Shown here in pieces: positions 1 to 8,545 of a stretch of DNA of 64,000 nucleotides; position 1 is the first letter of the stretch; the number at the start of each line of letters is the position of its first letter. The stretch spans positions 868,001 through 932,000 of the forward strand of contig JAHBTX010000003.1 in NCBI GenBank assembly GCA_019638395.1, read 5' to 3'. This DNA is from Cyclobacteriaceae bacterium. GTDB taxonomy: Bacteria; Bacteroidota; Bacteroidia; Cytophagales; Cyclobacteriaceae. The notes under the pieces are model-generated. The model was not told the origin of the DNA and searched no databases. It saw nothing but the letters and a program-made list of their open reading frames with translations. The position numbers were made by a program, and so were the translations under genes.

Positions 1-107
1 TCGCTCAACTGTGCCAACGATGTAATGGTGCAGAAGTAACGCGCGTTAGCCTGCACCCCAAATGTGGTTAGTGGTTTCAGTTCTTTGTATTCTTCTATAT
101 TGATCAT
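1..107 (-). CDS. murB: UDP-N-acetylmuramate dehydrogenase, N-terminal part only (window edge)
   Basis: About 35 residues read from an ATG at 107 down to the window edge. They begin MINIEEYKELKPLT and continue into TFGVQANARYF. A short leader followed by (N)TFG, a small-residue stretch and ARYF is the usual start of MurB, the FAD enzyme that reduces UDP-GlcNAc-enolpyruvate to UDP-MurNAc in peptidoglycan synthesis. The FAD-binding body lies outside the window. It follows the lipoprotein gene on the same strand after about 40 bases, so it may be the distal gene of that transcript. The identification rests on a short stretch only. Confidence 0.7.
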   Translation of the reverse strand, partial: MINIEEYKELKPLTTFGVQANARYFCTITSLAQLS

Positions 108-147
108 AATTGAAATTATGACCAAGGAAGAAAAAACGAACGAGATA

Positions 148-1335
148 TTAAAATCCTTTAAAGGCTTCGGTTAATTCTTGTGCCGATAACTTGAAAATGC
201 AGATGCGCGCAAAGCGTCCGGCTACATACGTAGTACCACATACTGCCAATCCGCCATCGGTAGTGGGGGTAAGCGATGCCACTTCAAAGGGATTTGAGAA
301 ACCCAGGTATTTACTTCCGATTAACGATCCTGTACTCTCATCGTATCCAACCAATGCTATCTGCTTACTGCGGGTATTACTGGCATACAAAACAACTTTG
401 CGGGCATTTATTGTTGTCCGGAGTATTTTTACAGTAGCGTTAGGCGTTAATTCAGGCATGGAGTTACCACCTAAATCGGTACTGGCACTTATGCCTGAAG
501 AATTTAAGGTAGCTGTGGGCAAAAAATAGTTATCGCCAAAATTAAAACGGGCTAATGCAAACTTGCCACCCTCTAAAGGTACAACCTGGCTTAGTCCACC
601 ATCATCTTGTTGGCCTTGCACTATTCCTTGTGGTTCATCGGCTGCAAGATTGGTAAAGGCAAGCGAGAGGGTATAATTATAAAAACCATTAAAATAAAAA
701 ACCCCACCAGGCATGCGACCAACTAAAAACGGTAGTTGGCGCCCCGTGCGCAAGTAGTGGTTTATAATTGGCTCTTCAACAGCATCGCCTGCACCAATAG
801 AAAATGATTTACTGGAGCTAACAGATCCGGTTGGCGTTACTACTGACACTACACTTTCCTTATCCTGATTGTCATAACTCAGTAATAAAAAATTACTGCC
901 GTCTTGCGCAGCTGCAGCCGGATAATTTCCCGCTACATTAAATTGTCCATCAATGGTACCATCTGCATCTAACTTAACAAGTTGCGTTTGCAAGCCAACA
1001 TTGGTCATACAAAAGAAATAATAACCATCGTTGGCAACCAACAAGGGGCCAATGGGTGCAACCAATTCGTCTGCAACTTCAGTTTCAGCAATAAAGCCAC
1101 CCAACTCATCAACCTTTAGTAAATAAATACCTGAAAAGTTAGAGTTGGTTAATCTGCGCCCGCCTAAAATTAAATAACCACCATCGGGAGTTTGTTTAAT
1201 GTCGATGGGGTAGTAGGTAGCATTGAATTTATTATTGTCATAAATGCGGGTAAAGCTTGCTTTATCGGCAGCCGGATCCGATTCGTTTGAACAAGCTGCT
1301 AATAGGAGTAATCCGAATATAAAAAGATAACGCAT
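148..1335 (-). CDS. Lipoprotein with DGGY-type propeller repeats
   Basis: A 395-residue protein with a lipoprotein signal: hydrophobic FIFGLLLLAAC with Cys15 as the probable lipidated residue, followed by a Ser/Asp-rich tether. The body is rich in Gly and aromatic residues. Segments such as TPDGGYLILGG near the N-terminus and TTDGGLAVCGTT near the C-terminus resemble the T-x-DGG-Y/hydrophobic-G repeats of secreted beta-propeller proteins of Bacteroidota. No catalytic motif was seen, so no function is assigned. It lies 4 bases after the barrel gene (1340-2233), so the two are probably cotranscribed and act at the outer membrane or periplasm. The propeller fold is inferred from the repeat rhythm, not demonstrated. 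Confidence 0.8.
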   Translation of the reverse strand: MRYLFIFGLLLLAACSNESDPAADKASFTRIYDNNKFNATYYPIDIKQTPDGGYLILGGRRLTNSNFSGIYLLKVDELGGFIAETEVADELVAPIGPLLVANDGYYFFCMTNVGLQTQLVKLDADGTIDGQFNVAGNYPAAAAQDGSNFLLLSYDNQDKESVVSVVTPTGSVSSSKSFSIGAGDAVEEPIINHYLRTGRQLPFLVGRMPGGVFYFNGFYNYTLSLAFTNLAADEPQGIVQGQQDDGGLSQVVPLEGGKFALARFNFGDNYFLPTATLNSSGISASTDLGGNSMPELTPNATVKILRTTINARKVVLYASNTRSKQIALVGYDESTGSLIGSKYLGFSNPFEVASLTPTTDGGLAVCGTTYVAGRFARICIFKLSAQELTEAFKGF

Positions 1336-1339
1336 GGTA

Positions 1340-2233
1340 TTAACGATCTAAGGTTTTGAAATTACTGCTGAGGAAACGCATCGGAAATAATACTCCCGCT
1401 GAAATAACAATGTTGTTGAGTTTCATATCATCTTGCGCATCGCCAATACCGGCTAACCTGTCGTTGCCAAATCGGTTTTTTGTATTGGTAATGTTACTCA
1501 TGCCTTTCCAGTACGAACCCTCCAATACAATCCGCACATTACCCAGGTTATAGTCCAAACCCACACCGGCTGCAAGCCCCCAATAGTTTTCAAATAAATC
1601 TTTGGCCCCTACTATTAGGGTTTCGTTTGAAAATTGGTTGGTGCCACCCGAAGCATAATCGGTACCTTTAATGCTTACAGCTTTATTGGCATTAATCAAC
1701 AATGAATAAGAAATACCTACCTGTACATACGGGCGAAGTTTATCGCGTAGTATATCATACTTAATGAAAAACGGAAAATCGGCATAATCTAACTTTTGTT
1801 CTTGATCGTAGCGTAACTCCAGCGTTTCGGCACTGTTCTCGGCATTGTACCATCTAAACTGGTTGAAATATGTAAAACGGGTATGGCGATAAGTTGGCTG
1901 TACACTAAACGATAAACCCTTATAATAAAAGGTAGCTTCCAATGCAGCCTGGCTTCCGGTTTTTAAAAATGAATCGTACGATTTTAGGTTAAGTTCACCC
2001 GCATAATTAGTGGGCACCATTACCGTGTAAGATTGAATCGGCTTGGCTTGCGCAAGGTTGGTACCGGCTTTAAACCCCAGCCACCATTGTTTCTCCAAAA
2101 ACTTAGTTTGTTGCGTGGGGCGTGGTTTGGGGAGGCTGTTGTTTGATTTTCGTTTAAACTGTCCATAGCCTGATGAGCAGATCAGAAACGTGAGGGTAAG
2201 TGATAGAATAACTTTCATTTGTTTAATTTTCAT
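1340..2233 (-). CDS. Outer-membrane beta-barrel protein (PorT-like family)
   Basis: A 297-residue protein with a signal peptide (KVILSLTLTFLICSSGYGQ) followed by a basic, Pro-rich spacer. Alternating hydrophobic/aromatic strands follow, e.g. WWLGFKAGTNLAQ, LSFSVQPTYRHTRF and LRPYVQVGISYSLLI, ending in a strand-like segment. This is the pattern of the outer-membrane protein beta-barrel family common in Bacteroidota (PorT-like/OmpW-size barrels). The start could be the ATG at 2233 or the in-frame ATG at 2218. The latter gives a more typical signal peptide, and the former overlaps the stop of a possible short ORF upstream. It is followed 4 bases later by the lipoprotein gene. Substrate or partner unknown. 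Confidence 0.8.
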   Translation of the reverse strand: MKIKQMKVILSLTLTFLICSSGYGQFKRKSNNSLPKPRPTQQTKFLEKQWWLGFKAGTNLAQAKPIQSYTVMVPTNYAGELNLKSYDSFLKTGSQAALEATFYYKGLSFSVQPTYRHTRFTYFNQFRWYNAENSAETLELRYDQEQKLDYADFPFFIKYDILRDKLRPYVQVGISYSLLINANKAVSIKGTDYASGGTNQFSNETLIVGAKDLFENYWGLAAGVGLDYNLGNVRIVLEGSYWKGMSNITNTKNRFGNDRLAGIGDAQDDMKLNNIVISAGVLFPMRFLSSNFKTLDR

Positions 2234-2321
2234 ACATGAATGATAGCAACTTGTCGATTGCCTTCTGATTCTTGGTTTTTGCCACAGCTTCGATAGAATA
2301 CCCCTGTTTAATCATCGCACT
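2229..2321 (-). CDS. Possible 30-residue ORF between DUF1501 and the barrel gene
   Basis: In the gap between the two minus-strand genes one frame runs from an ATG at 2321 to a TAA at 2229-2231 and reads MIKQGYSIEAVAKTKNQK then AIDKLLSFMYEN. The composition is protein-like, and its stop overlaps the ATG (2233) of the barrel gene, so translational coupling is possible. The frame is open a further 12 codons upstream without an ATG, so this could equally be the tail of a lost gene. No family recognised. Confidence 0.25.
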
Positions 2322-2354
2322 TCGGTCTGCAATTTGTTGATGCGTATTTCATGG

Positions 2355-4073
2355 CTACCGGATAACAATAAGTTTTTTGGTTTCCTGTAGGAAGCCGGTT
2401 TTAAGTTGATAAAAATACGTGCCCGGGGGCAAAGAAGTAACATTTACAGTAACTTCATGTGTGCCCTCAGGCTTTTCTTCGGCCAATAACGTATTGATAG
2501 TTCGTCCTTGAAAATCTTTTAATGTGAGATAAACCAGTTGGGAAGTGTTAATTGTAAACGAAATGGTAGTGGTTTCGTTTGCCGGATTGGGATAACAATC
2601 TTGCAGGTTAAACCTCGTGCTAATGAAATTATCTGTAACACCTGAAATTACTTGTTGTGCAAGGGGTAAGGGCTCATAGTTGCCGGTACCTTCTTCCTTC
2701 GCGCCATTCAAAAAATCTTTAAAGAAAATATCGGTGTTGATTTTGGTTTCATCAACCAACATCCAATCGCGCAGCAGGTTAGCATAAATCTGCCGGTAGT
2801 CGTATTGCATCTCTACATTCTGCAAACTCATATCGGGTACTTTGCCTACCACACCGGGTTGCACGCCTTTTCCAAAAATCATAACCGGTGCTCCCGTACC
2901 ATGATCGGTACCATAGCTTCCGTTTGCACGAACGCGTCTGCCAAACTCAGATGTAGTTACTGTTAGTACTCTATCTTCAAGGCCACGTGCTTTCAAATCA
3001 TCCTGAAAGGCTTTCATGGCTGATGCAATGTGATACATAAGGGCTGCATGTTGCCCCATCGTGGGGTCATAACTTTCAACTTGCTCAGCATGTGTATCAA
3101 ACCCACCAAGTTTAACAAGAAACACTTTTGTTTTTACACCCAATCCTGCACCGCCACCATCCAGCAATCGTGCAATAAGTTGAAGCTGGGGCGTTAATCC
3201 ATTGCGCATGCTGCCGCGGGGCGCATTAAACGGGTACTTTTCCGGATAGGTAACGGTTGAAACGGGGGCGCGTTGGTAAATTTCGTTTAACCTTTCGGCA
3301 TAATCCTGCGATTTGTTTTCCAGCCCTAAAATCCAATTTAATTCTTTGCCGTATGGGGAGTTATCTAACGCAAGGGGTGGTTTTCCTCGCGGGTCAATAC
3401 CCTGATCTGAAAAACCTTCCAGTTCGCTAACCAGCCGTGCAAAACTTTCGGGGTTATTGATAGAGATGGAAGTAGGAATGTTTCCCTGCTGATGAAAGAT
3501 GAGTGATACATCGCTACCCATCTCGATAGCAAGTGGATCTTCCATTTCGGCATTCGGAAATTCATCCGGGTATTGCTTAGGAGCAAACTCCTGCTGCAGG
3601 TAGCGGCCTACCCAACCTGATGAAAAGTAATCATCGAACCCACCACCCATAAACGAGATATCTCTTCCACGAAAGTGCGAGCCATTATTATTCTTATAGG
3701 AAACACCCTGAACCACAGTCATTCTACCACGATCGTACAAATCTTTCATGGCCAGCATATCCGGATGTAAACCAACCTGGGCATCGGCAGGCAGTGTGTT
3801 GTCTAACAAAATCATTTTACGGGCACTGTTCTTGGCTGGTATGGCAATGTTGGCGCGCCAACGATAGTATTCATCGTAGGCTTGCACCGGAATAATACTG
3901 TTGAGGCCATCATTGCCGCCATGCAGTTGTAGAATGATTAAAACACGGTCGTTGGTGCTATGACTGGCCATCCGCGTAAGCGAATTTTCGGCCATTAGTT
4001 TAATAGGGATGCCGCCTAATGTAAAGGGAACTGCTGCCAGCGATAGTTTCTTTATAAAGTTTCTGCGTTTCAT
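2355..4073 (-). CDS. DUF1501 protein with Tat signal and T9SS C-terminal sorting domain
   Basis: A 572-residue exported protein. The start chosen is the ATG at 4073, because it gives a twin-arginine signal (MKRRNFIKKLSLAAVPF) and lies 7 bases after the upstream DUF1800 stop. An ATG at 4133 would give an implausible leader overlapping that gene. DUF1501 (sulfatase-fold-like) motifs are visible: LQLHGGNDGLNSIIP near the N-terminus, then TSEFGRRVRANG and DHGTGAPVMIFGKG. The last 80 or so residues are a type A T9SS sorting domain, with CYPNPANETTTISF, LKDFQGR, LPPGTYFYQL and a final KKLIVIR. The predicted path is Tat export to the periplasm, then T9SS delivery to the surface. DUF1501 and DUF1800 genes are commonly paired. 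The biochemical activity is not known. Confidence 0.9.
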   Translation of the reverse strand: MKRRNFIKKLSLAAVPFTLGGIPIKLMAENSLTRMASHSTNDRVLIILQLHGGNDGLNSIIPVQAYDEYYRWRANIAIPAKNSARKMILLDNTLPADAQVGLHPDMLAMKDLYDRGRMTVVQGVSYKNNNGSHFRGRDISFMGGGFDDYFSSGWVGRYLQQEFAPKQYPDEFPNAEMEDPLAIEMGSDVSLIFHQQGNIPTSISINNPESFARLVSELEGFSDQGIDPRGKPPLALDNSPYGKELNWILGLENKSQDYAERLNEIYQRAPVSTVTYPEKYPFNAPRGSMRNGLTPQLQLIARLLDGGGAGLGVKTKVFLVKLGGFDTHAEQVESYDPTMGQHAALMYHIASAMKAFQDDLKARGLEDRVLTVTTSEFGRRVRANGSYGTDHGTGAPVMIFGKGVQPGVVGKVPDMSLQNVEMQYDYRQIYANLLRDWMLVDETKINTDIFFKDFLNGAKEEGTGNYEPLPLAQQVISGVTDNFISTRFNLQDCYPNPANETTTISFTINTSQLVYLTLKDFQGRTINTLLAEEKPEGTHEVTVNVTSLPPGTYFYQLKTGFLQETKKLIVIR

Positions 4074-4080
4074 TTTGTTG

Positions 4081-5856
4081 TTAATAAAGTTGATACTCGG
4101 GCGACTGCAACATGGCGTTAAACAAACTTTCAAGTTGTCGCCTTACCACTTCCATATCTACCGGGTTATTCCAGCGGAATGTCCAGGCAGCTTCCGGGTC
4201 GGCATCAATCTGGGGTGATTTCAAAAATGCCGTTAGAAAATAATTCAAGCGTTCAGCAGTAAGCCCGGCATTATCATCGGCAGCAGGATCGAACGTAAGA
4301 TTATCGGCCAATGGCAAAAAGTATTTAGCCAATTCAATTATCAATGATCGTGCATTGGAGGCAATGGCATTGCTGATATTGGTTTGCACAAATGCAACGG
4401 GATCAATCTTCATCATCCCGCCCATCTGGCTATCGGAAATGAGGTTGCGGATAAACTCATACCGGCTTACCAGGTAGTTGGTACTGATCCAGCTACGGTG
4501 GTAAATGGGATATTGATGGTAGGCATCGTAACCGGCTACATCAAACGGTTCGTAAAAATGCATGCCCATGTTCGATAGTGCCCGGATTAAATCACCGGTT
4601 TGCTCGTAGTAGGCGGCAGTATTTGTGGCCGGGTTGGGTAGTTGTACATTGAATAAACGCAGCGTACCAATCATTAAATCAAGTGGCGACTTAATGATGC
4701 CACCAAAGTTGTCATCGTTCACTCCGGCAGCAGCTTCGTAAAAATGCTGGCTTTGAAATAGATCTTCCAGCACCGGTTGAATTTTATAACCGCTGTTGAT
4801 AAATGTGTTTGCCATTTCGGCAATTATGGTATCGTCTGTGCTTTGAGTTATTTCGTGGTACACAAAATAGCGGTACACCCGCCTGCAAAAGTTTCGGGCT
4901 GTTTCAGGCTGCGCATAAATTAATTCAATTAGTTTACTGATCTCATCCAACGCACTTGCTTCGGTGGCATTGGTACCGTTTAAAAGTAGTGGATCGGGTT
5001 GAATGGTTGCATTGCCAAACCTGTCGCTGAATTGTTTTACTGCATTATCATGCGCATTGGCATTAGTAGTGCTGCCCCGCACTTTGCCGCGCGGAAGTTT
5101 TTGTGTTCCGGTTGTATAAAGATTAACGGCTTCATCAAAGGTTGAAAATGTTGTGTCTAATTCCCAACCTGAAAGTACCGCTGCTGCCGCGCGCACATCT
5201 TGTTCCGTAAAGTTAAAATAGTCGCCAGGAGTGGTAGCCGGTGGTAACGTACCTTCCAGGCCTCTTCCGATGGAGTAAAGCTCCAACAGTTCGCGTGCAT
5301 AGTTTTCGTTTACGCTGCCGCGTACATTCAGGTTGCCGTCTAGCAGGCGCAACATGGCATTGTCAACGCTTATTTTTTTGGTTAGTTCTTTGAAGTTAAA
5401 TTCTACCGGAAGGGTTTTATCAAATGCAAATTTGCGGAACAGTTGATTTTGAAAGTAAAGTGAACGGCTATTATCTACTTTTGATTGGATGGTGGTGAGA
5501 ACGGTGTGTAAAAAGAAAACAATTTTTTCGCGTGTTGAATAAGCTAATTGATTACCGGGTGGAACACCTAACGTTAGCATTTGCCCCATGAACCAACCTT
5601 TAAAGATTTCTTGTAGTTCAGGGTCGCCACTGTTGGCCGGGGTGGTGCCGGTAAGCACCCATTCTGTGCCGGTTTGTGGATCGAGTGGTAGTACTGGATC
5701 GGGCAGCGGTTGTTGAAACAGCAAGGCTACTGCCTGGTTAGCAGTAAGAGTTGTAAATGAATCAATCTGTAGCTTGGTTGGCCCGAAAGTAGCCCGATGC
5801 AACAAGTGGGCAGCTCTTTTATAACCCAGCGAACCGGCAAACGAAGGTAAAGGCAT
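4081..5856 (-). CDS. DUF1800 family protein
   Basis: A 591-residue protein with DUF1800 hallmarks: AAHLLHRATFGPTKLQID at the N-terminus, NENYARELLELYSIGRG in the middle, and AAAVLSGWELD following it. The C-terminal half includes RRVYRYFVYHEI and SPLDLMIGTLRLF. No signal peptide is visible: the N-terminus is MPLPSFAGSLGYKRA. It also has no C-terminal sorting domain, unlike the partner gene 7 bases downstream, which has both. The pair is a recurring two-gene unit in Bacteroidota, Planctomycetota and Proteobacteria, and is probably one transcript here. Function is unknown. Localisation is uncertain because export signals are lacking. Confidence 0.88.
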   Translation of the reverse strand: MPLPSFAGSLGYKRAAHLLHRATFGPTKLQIDSFTTLTANQAVALLFQQPLPDPVLPLDPQTGTEWVLTGTTPANSGDPELQEIFKGWFMGQMLTLGVPPGNQLAYSTREKIVFFLHTVLTTIQSKVDNSRSLYFQNQLFRKFAFDKTLPVEFNFKELTKKISVDNAMLRLLDGNLNVRGSVNENYARELLELYSIGRGLEGTLPPATTPGDYFNFTEQDVRAAAAVLSGWELDTTFSTFDEAVNLYTTGTQKLPRGKVRGSTTNANAHDNAVKQFSDRFGNATIQPDPLLLNGTNATEASALDEISKLIELIYAQPETARNFCRRVYRYFVYHEITQSTDDTIIAEMANTFINSGYKIQPVLEDLFQSQHFYEAAAGVNDDNFGGIIKSPLDLMIGTLRLFNVQLPNPATNTAAYYEQTGDLIRALSNMGMHFYEPFDVAGYDAYHQYPIYHRSWISTNYLVSRYEFIRNLISDSQMGGMMKIDPVAFVQTNISNAIASNARSLIIELAKYFLPLADNLTFDPAADDNAGLTAERLNYFLTAFLKSPQIDADPEAAWTFRWNNPVDMEVVRRQLESLFNAMLQSPEYQLY

Positions 5857-6027
5857 AGAATTTTTAAATCACTTGGTAAATTAATCCTTTGAGAACGAAG
5901 ATACGACAGGTTTTTCAGTTAAATGGCCAATACTTCCGATTACTAACCGGAAAATTTCGGGTATGTGGCGCTTACCGATTTTAAATCGATTGTTGCCGGA
6001 ACAAAAAGTTAACAGTACCTTAATAGC

Positions 6028-6870
6028 ATGAAGATTATTGAGTGTCCGCGCGATGCCATGCAGGGCCTGAAGGAGTTTATCCCAACCGAAAAAAAAATTG
6101 CCTACCTAAACCAGTTATTGAAGGTGGGATTTGATACAATTGATTTTGGAAGTTTTGTTTCGGCTAAAGCCATTCCACAAATGCGCGATACTGCCGAGGT
6201 TTTAAATAAACTCGACTTGGTAAATACATCATCTAACTTGTTGGCTATTGTAGCCAATGTGCGTGGAGCAGAAGATGCCTGTAAGTTTGATGTTATTCGC
6301 TACCTCGGGTTTCCGCTTTCCATCTCCGAAACGTTTCAGCAACGCAACACTAACAAATCGATTAGCGAAGCATTAAATACCGTAAGCGATATTCAGGAGT
6401 TGTGTACCCGCTGCAACAAGCAACAAGTTGTGTATATCAGTATGGGGTTTGGTAATCCGTATAACGATCCTTATGATGTCGGGATTGTAGAACAGTTTGC
6501 GGATATACTGGCTACACTTGGCGTGAAGATTATTTCGTTGGCCGATACGATTGGAGTTTCGGAACCACAACAGATTGAATACTTGTTTAAATCATTAATC
6601 AAAAAATTCCCCGCTATTGAATTTGGCGCACACCTCCATTCCAATCCTAAAACGAGTATAGAAAAAATTGAAGCTGCATTTAATTCGGGTTGTCAGCGAT
6701 TTGATGGTGCGCTAAAAGGTTTTGGTGGTTGCCCGATGGCAAAAGATGAGTTGGTAGGAAATATGGCTACCGAAACGATTGTTTCTTTTTTAGAATCAAA
6801 AGTTGATTTAAAACTGAATAAGGAAGAATTTAGTAAAGCGTTGGTAATGGCTAACGAGGTATTTCAGTAG
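6028..6870 (+). CDS. Hydroxymethylglutaryl-CoA lyase
   Basis: A 280-residue TIM-barrel enzyme of the HMGL-like family. It cleaves HMG-CoA to acetoacetate and acetyl-CoA, the last step of leucine breakdown. Visible features are the N-terminal ECPRDAMQGL (catalytic Arg8 and metal-binding Asp9), the metal-ligand segment FGAHLHSNP (His near 201/203), and the C-terminal signature GFGGCPMAKDELVGN with the catalytic Cys near 235. The length is slightly short for the family but complete. It stands alone between divergent and convergent neighbours. The biotin carboxylase at 31.9 kb could serve the same pathway (methylcrotonyl-CoA carboxylase), but they are not linked. A related lyase with a different acyl substrate is the main alternative. 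Confidence 0.88.
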   Translation: MKIIECPRDAMQGLKEFIPTEKKIAYLNQLLKVGFDTIDFGSFVSAKAIPQMRDTAEVLNKLDLVNTSSNLLAIVANVRGAEDACKFDVIRYLGFPLSISETFQQRNTNKSISEALNTVSDIQELCTRCNKQQVVYISMGFGNPYNDPYDVGIVEQFADILATLGVKIISLADTIGVSEPQQIEYLFKSLIKKFPAIEFGAHLHSNPKTSIEKIEAAFNSGCQRFDGALKGFGGCPMAKDELVGNMATETIVSFLESKVDLKLNKEEFSKALVMANEVFQ

Positions 6871-6883
6871 GTCGGTAATCGAT

Positions 6884-6957
6884 CATCAGTATTCGGTGAT
6901 CAGTAACCAGTATCTTCATAAGGTTACTCTGATCAACCAGAAACCAGTGACCAGTAA
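6884..6957. repeat. Degenerate short-word repeat between two stop codons
   Basis: The interval between the HMG-CoA lyase stop and the dprA stop is filled by imperfect copies of a 7-8 base word of the form (A)CCAGTAA/(A)CCAGTGA/ATCAGTA, on both sides of one GGTTACTCTGATCAACC segment. No gene is present. The same style of repeat, with different words, occurs at several other gene boundaries in this window. Confidence 0.6.
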
Positions 6958-8058
6958 CTATTTCAATGCAAACATCTTCCCCGGCAACGACTTCACTATA
7001 TTCTTAAACTCTAAAGTAAGTAAGAGCGAAGCTAAGCGGCTGGGTGCGAGCGATGATTTAAAACTTAATTCATCGATCATAACAGGTGCTTTCCTTTCTT
7101 TCAAAAGACGAATCACTTTTTGTTCATCCGCATCGAACGCACTTAAATCTAAATCGGGTTGTATAACAGCAGTGGTTTCTGCCGACCAGTTCATAATATA
7201 TTCCAGATCTTTAACGGACGAATATAAATTTGCCCGATTGGTTTTAATCAACTTGTTGCAGCCTTCTGAATAACTCTGGATCAGGTTGCCCGGTACTGCA
7301 AACACATCTTTGTTGTAGCTGTTGGCAATATCGGCAGTAATTAAAGCACCCCCTTTTTCGGCAGCTTCTACTACAATCAGTGCATCGCACATACCGGCAA
7401 TAATGCGGTTGCGTGCCGGAAAATTATGCGCATCGGGTTTGGTACCAAAGCGGTTTTCAGTAATCAAGGCACCTAGATTCTGCATCTTCTTCGCAGTTTC
7501 TTTATGAGCTGCCGGATAAATCACGTCCATACCACTACCCATCACACCAATAGTGGGCAGTTTGTTTTTCAATGCGGCTTTGTGTGCGGTAATATCAATT
7601 CCGTATGCAAGACCACTAATAATTAATGGATGATGCGGAACAAGTTCCTGACAAATACGCTCCACCATTTCTTTACCGTATTCTGTAGCTTGCCTGGTTC
7701 CCACAATGCCAACGGCTTTGGGCACATTCAGATTTTGATTGCCCTTATAATAAAGTAAAGCCGGGGCATCCTCAAGAGACTTAAGTCGCACCGGATATTT
7801 TTTGTCGGTGTACAGAATAAGTTCAACTTCATCGCGCTCTGCCTTCTTCAATTCTTTTTCAGCTTCCTGAAAAGTATTACCATGCTTAATAGCCGCAGCC
7901 GAAATTTCACCCACACCGGGTATTTTTAAAAGTTTACCTTTAGGTGTTTTGAAAACCTGTTCGGCCGAACCACAATAGCTTACCAATTGCTTTACCAGGA
8001 AATCGCCTATGCCCGGTATGAAGTGCAAAGCCACAAATGAAAGGCGTTCCTGATCCAT
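6958..8058 (-). CDS. dprA: DNA-processing protein DprA
   Basis: A 366-residue protein with DprA/Smf architecture. Two helix-hairpin-helix segments come first (IPGIGDFLVKQLV near 14-26, IPGVGEISAAAI near 46-57), then the Rossmann-like core (VGIVGTRQATEYGKE near 117-130, ISGLAYGIDITAH near 147-159, GVMGSGMDVIYPAAH near 171-185), and a C-terminal winged-helix region (APVMIDELSFKSSLAPSRLASLLL). DprA binds incoming single-stranded DNA and loads RecA during natural transformation. It is monocistronic or cotranscribed with the MerR gene 35 bases upstream. No other competence genes are seen here. Confidence 0.95.
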   Translation of the reverse strand: MDQERLSFVALHFIPGIGDFLVKQLVSYCGSAEQVFKTPKGKLLKIPGVGEISAAAIKHGNTFQEAEKELKKAERDEVELILYTDKKYPVRLKSLEDAPALLYYKGNQNLNVPKAVGIVGTRQATEYGKEMVERICQELVPHHPLIISGLAYGIDITAHKAALKNKLPTIGVMGSGMDVIYPAAHKETAKKMQNLGALITENRFGTKPDAHNFPARNRIIAGMCDALIVVEAAEKGGALITADIANSYNKDVFAVPGNLIQSYSEGCNKLIKTNRANLYSSVKDLEYIMNWSAETTAVIQPDLDLSAFDADEQKVIRLLKERKAPVMIDELSFKSSLAPSRLASLLLTLEFKNIVKSLPGKMFALK

Positions 8059-8093
8059 ACTTGAAACCGGAAATTTAAACTAAAAGGTAATGA

Positions 8094-8429
8094 TTAAAGT
8101 TTTTCGCGCACCTGCACCAGAAATTGGCGCACTTTTTTTAGCGAATCGAGCAAATCCATTTTATCGCGCACTGCCTGGCTATCGTTTTTTAGCATTTCCT
8201 TAGCGCCTTGCAATGTAAAACCTTTCTCTTTTACCAAGTGGTAGATAGTGCGTACATGATCTATATCTTCTTTGGTAAATTGACGATTGCCTTTTCGGTT
8301 TTTCTTGGGTTGAATAAGGTCGAACTCAGATTCCCAGAAGCGAATAAGGGAGGGGGCTACATTAAACATCTCGGCTACTTCACCGATTGAGTAATATATC
8401 TTCTCAATTTCTTTTTCTTTATACGCCAT
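8094..8429 (-). CDS. MerR-family transcriptional regulator
   Basis: A 111-residue regulator. The N-terminal winged helix-turn-helix reads YYSIGEVAEMFNVAPSLIRF, followed by the wing (WESEFDLIQPKKNRKGNRQF) and FTKEDIDHVRTIYHLV. A short C-terminal helix follows, and there is no Cys-rich or ligand-binding domain. This is the compact MerR type frequent in Bacteroidota, usually with no known effector. It lies 35 bases upstream of dprA on the same strand and may share its transcript. Targets cannot be told from sequence. Confidence 0.88.
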   Translation of the reverse strand: MAYKEKEIEKIYYSIGEVAEMFNVAPSLIRFWESEFDLIQPKKNRKGNRQFTKEDIDHVRTIYHLVKEKGFTLQGAKEMLKNDSQAVRDKMDLLDSLKKVRQFLVQVREKL

Positions 8430-8545
8430 GAGGGACTAAAAGGGGCTTGGTTGAGTTGCTGTTGGGTGGCGAACTCTGTGCAAAGTAACAATTCTTTAAA
8501 CTTGAAGCAACGTGATAACTTTTTTTTATCTACAAGCTGTGCACA

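Noticed and set aside
191..529. Plus-strand ORF of 112 codons
   Set aside because: It lies opposite the lipoprotein gene, has no signal or family motif, and its composition is that of an antisense frame.
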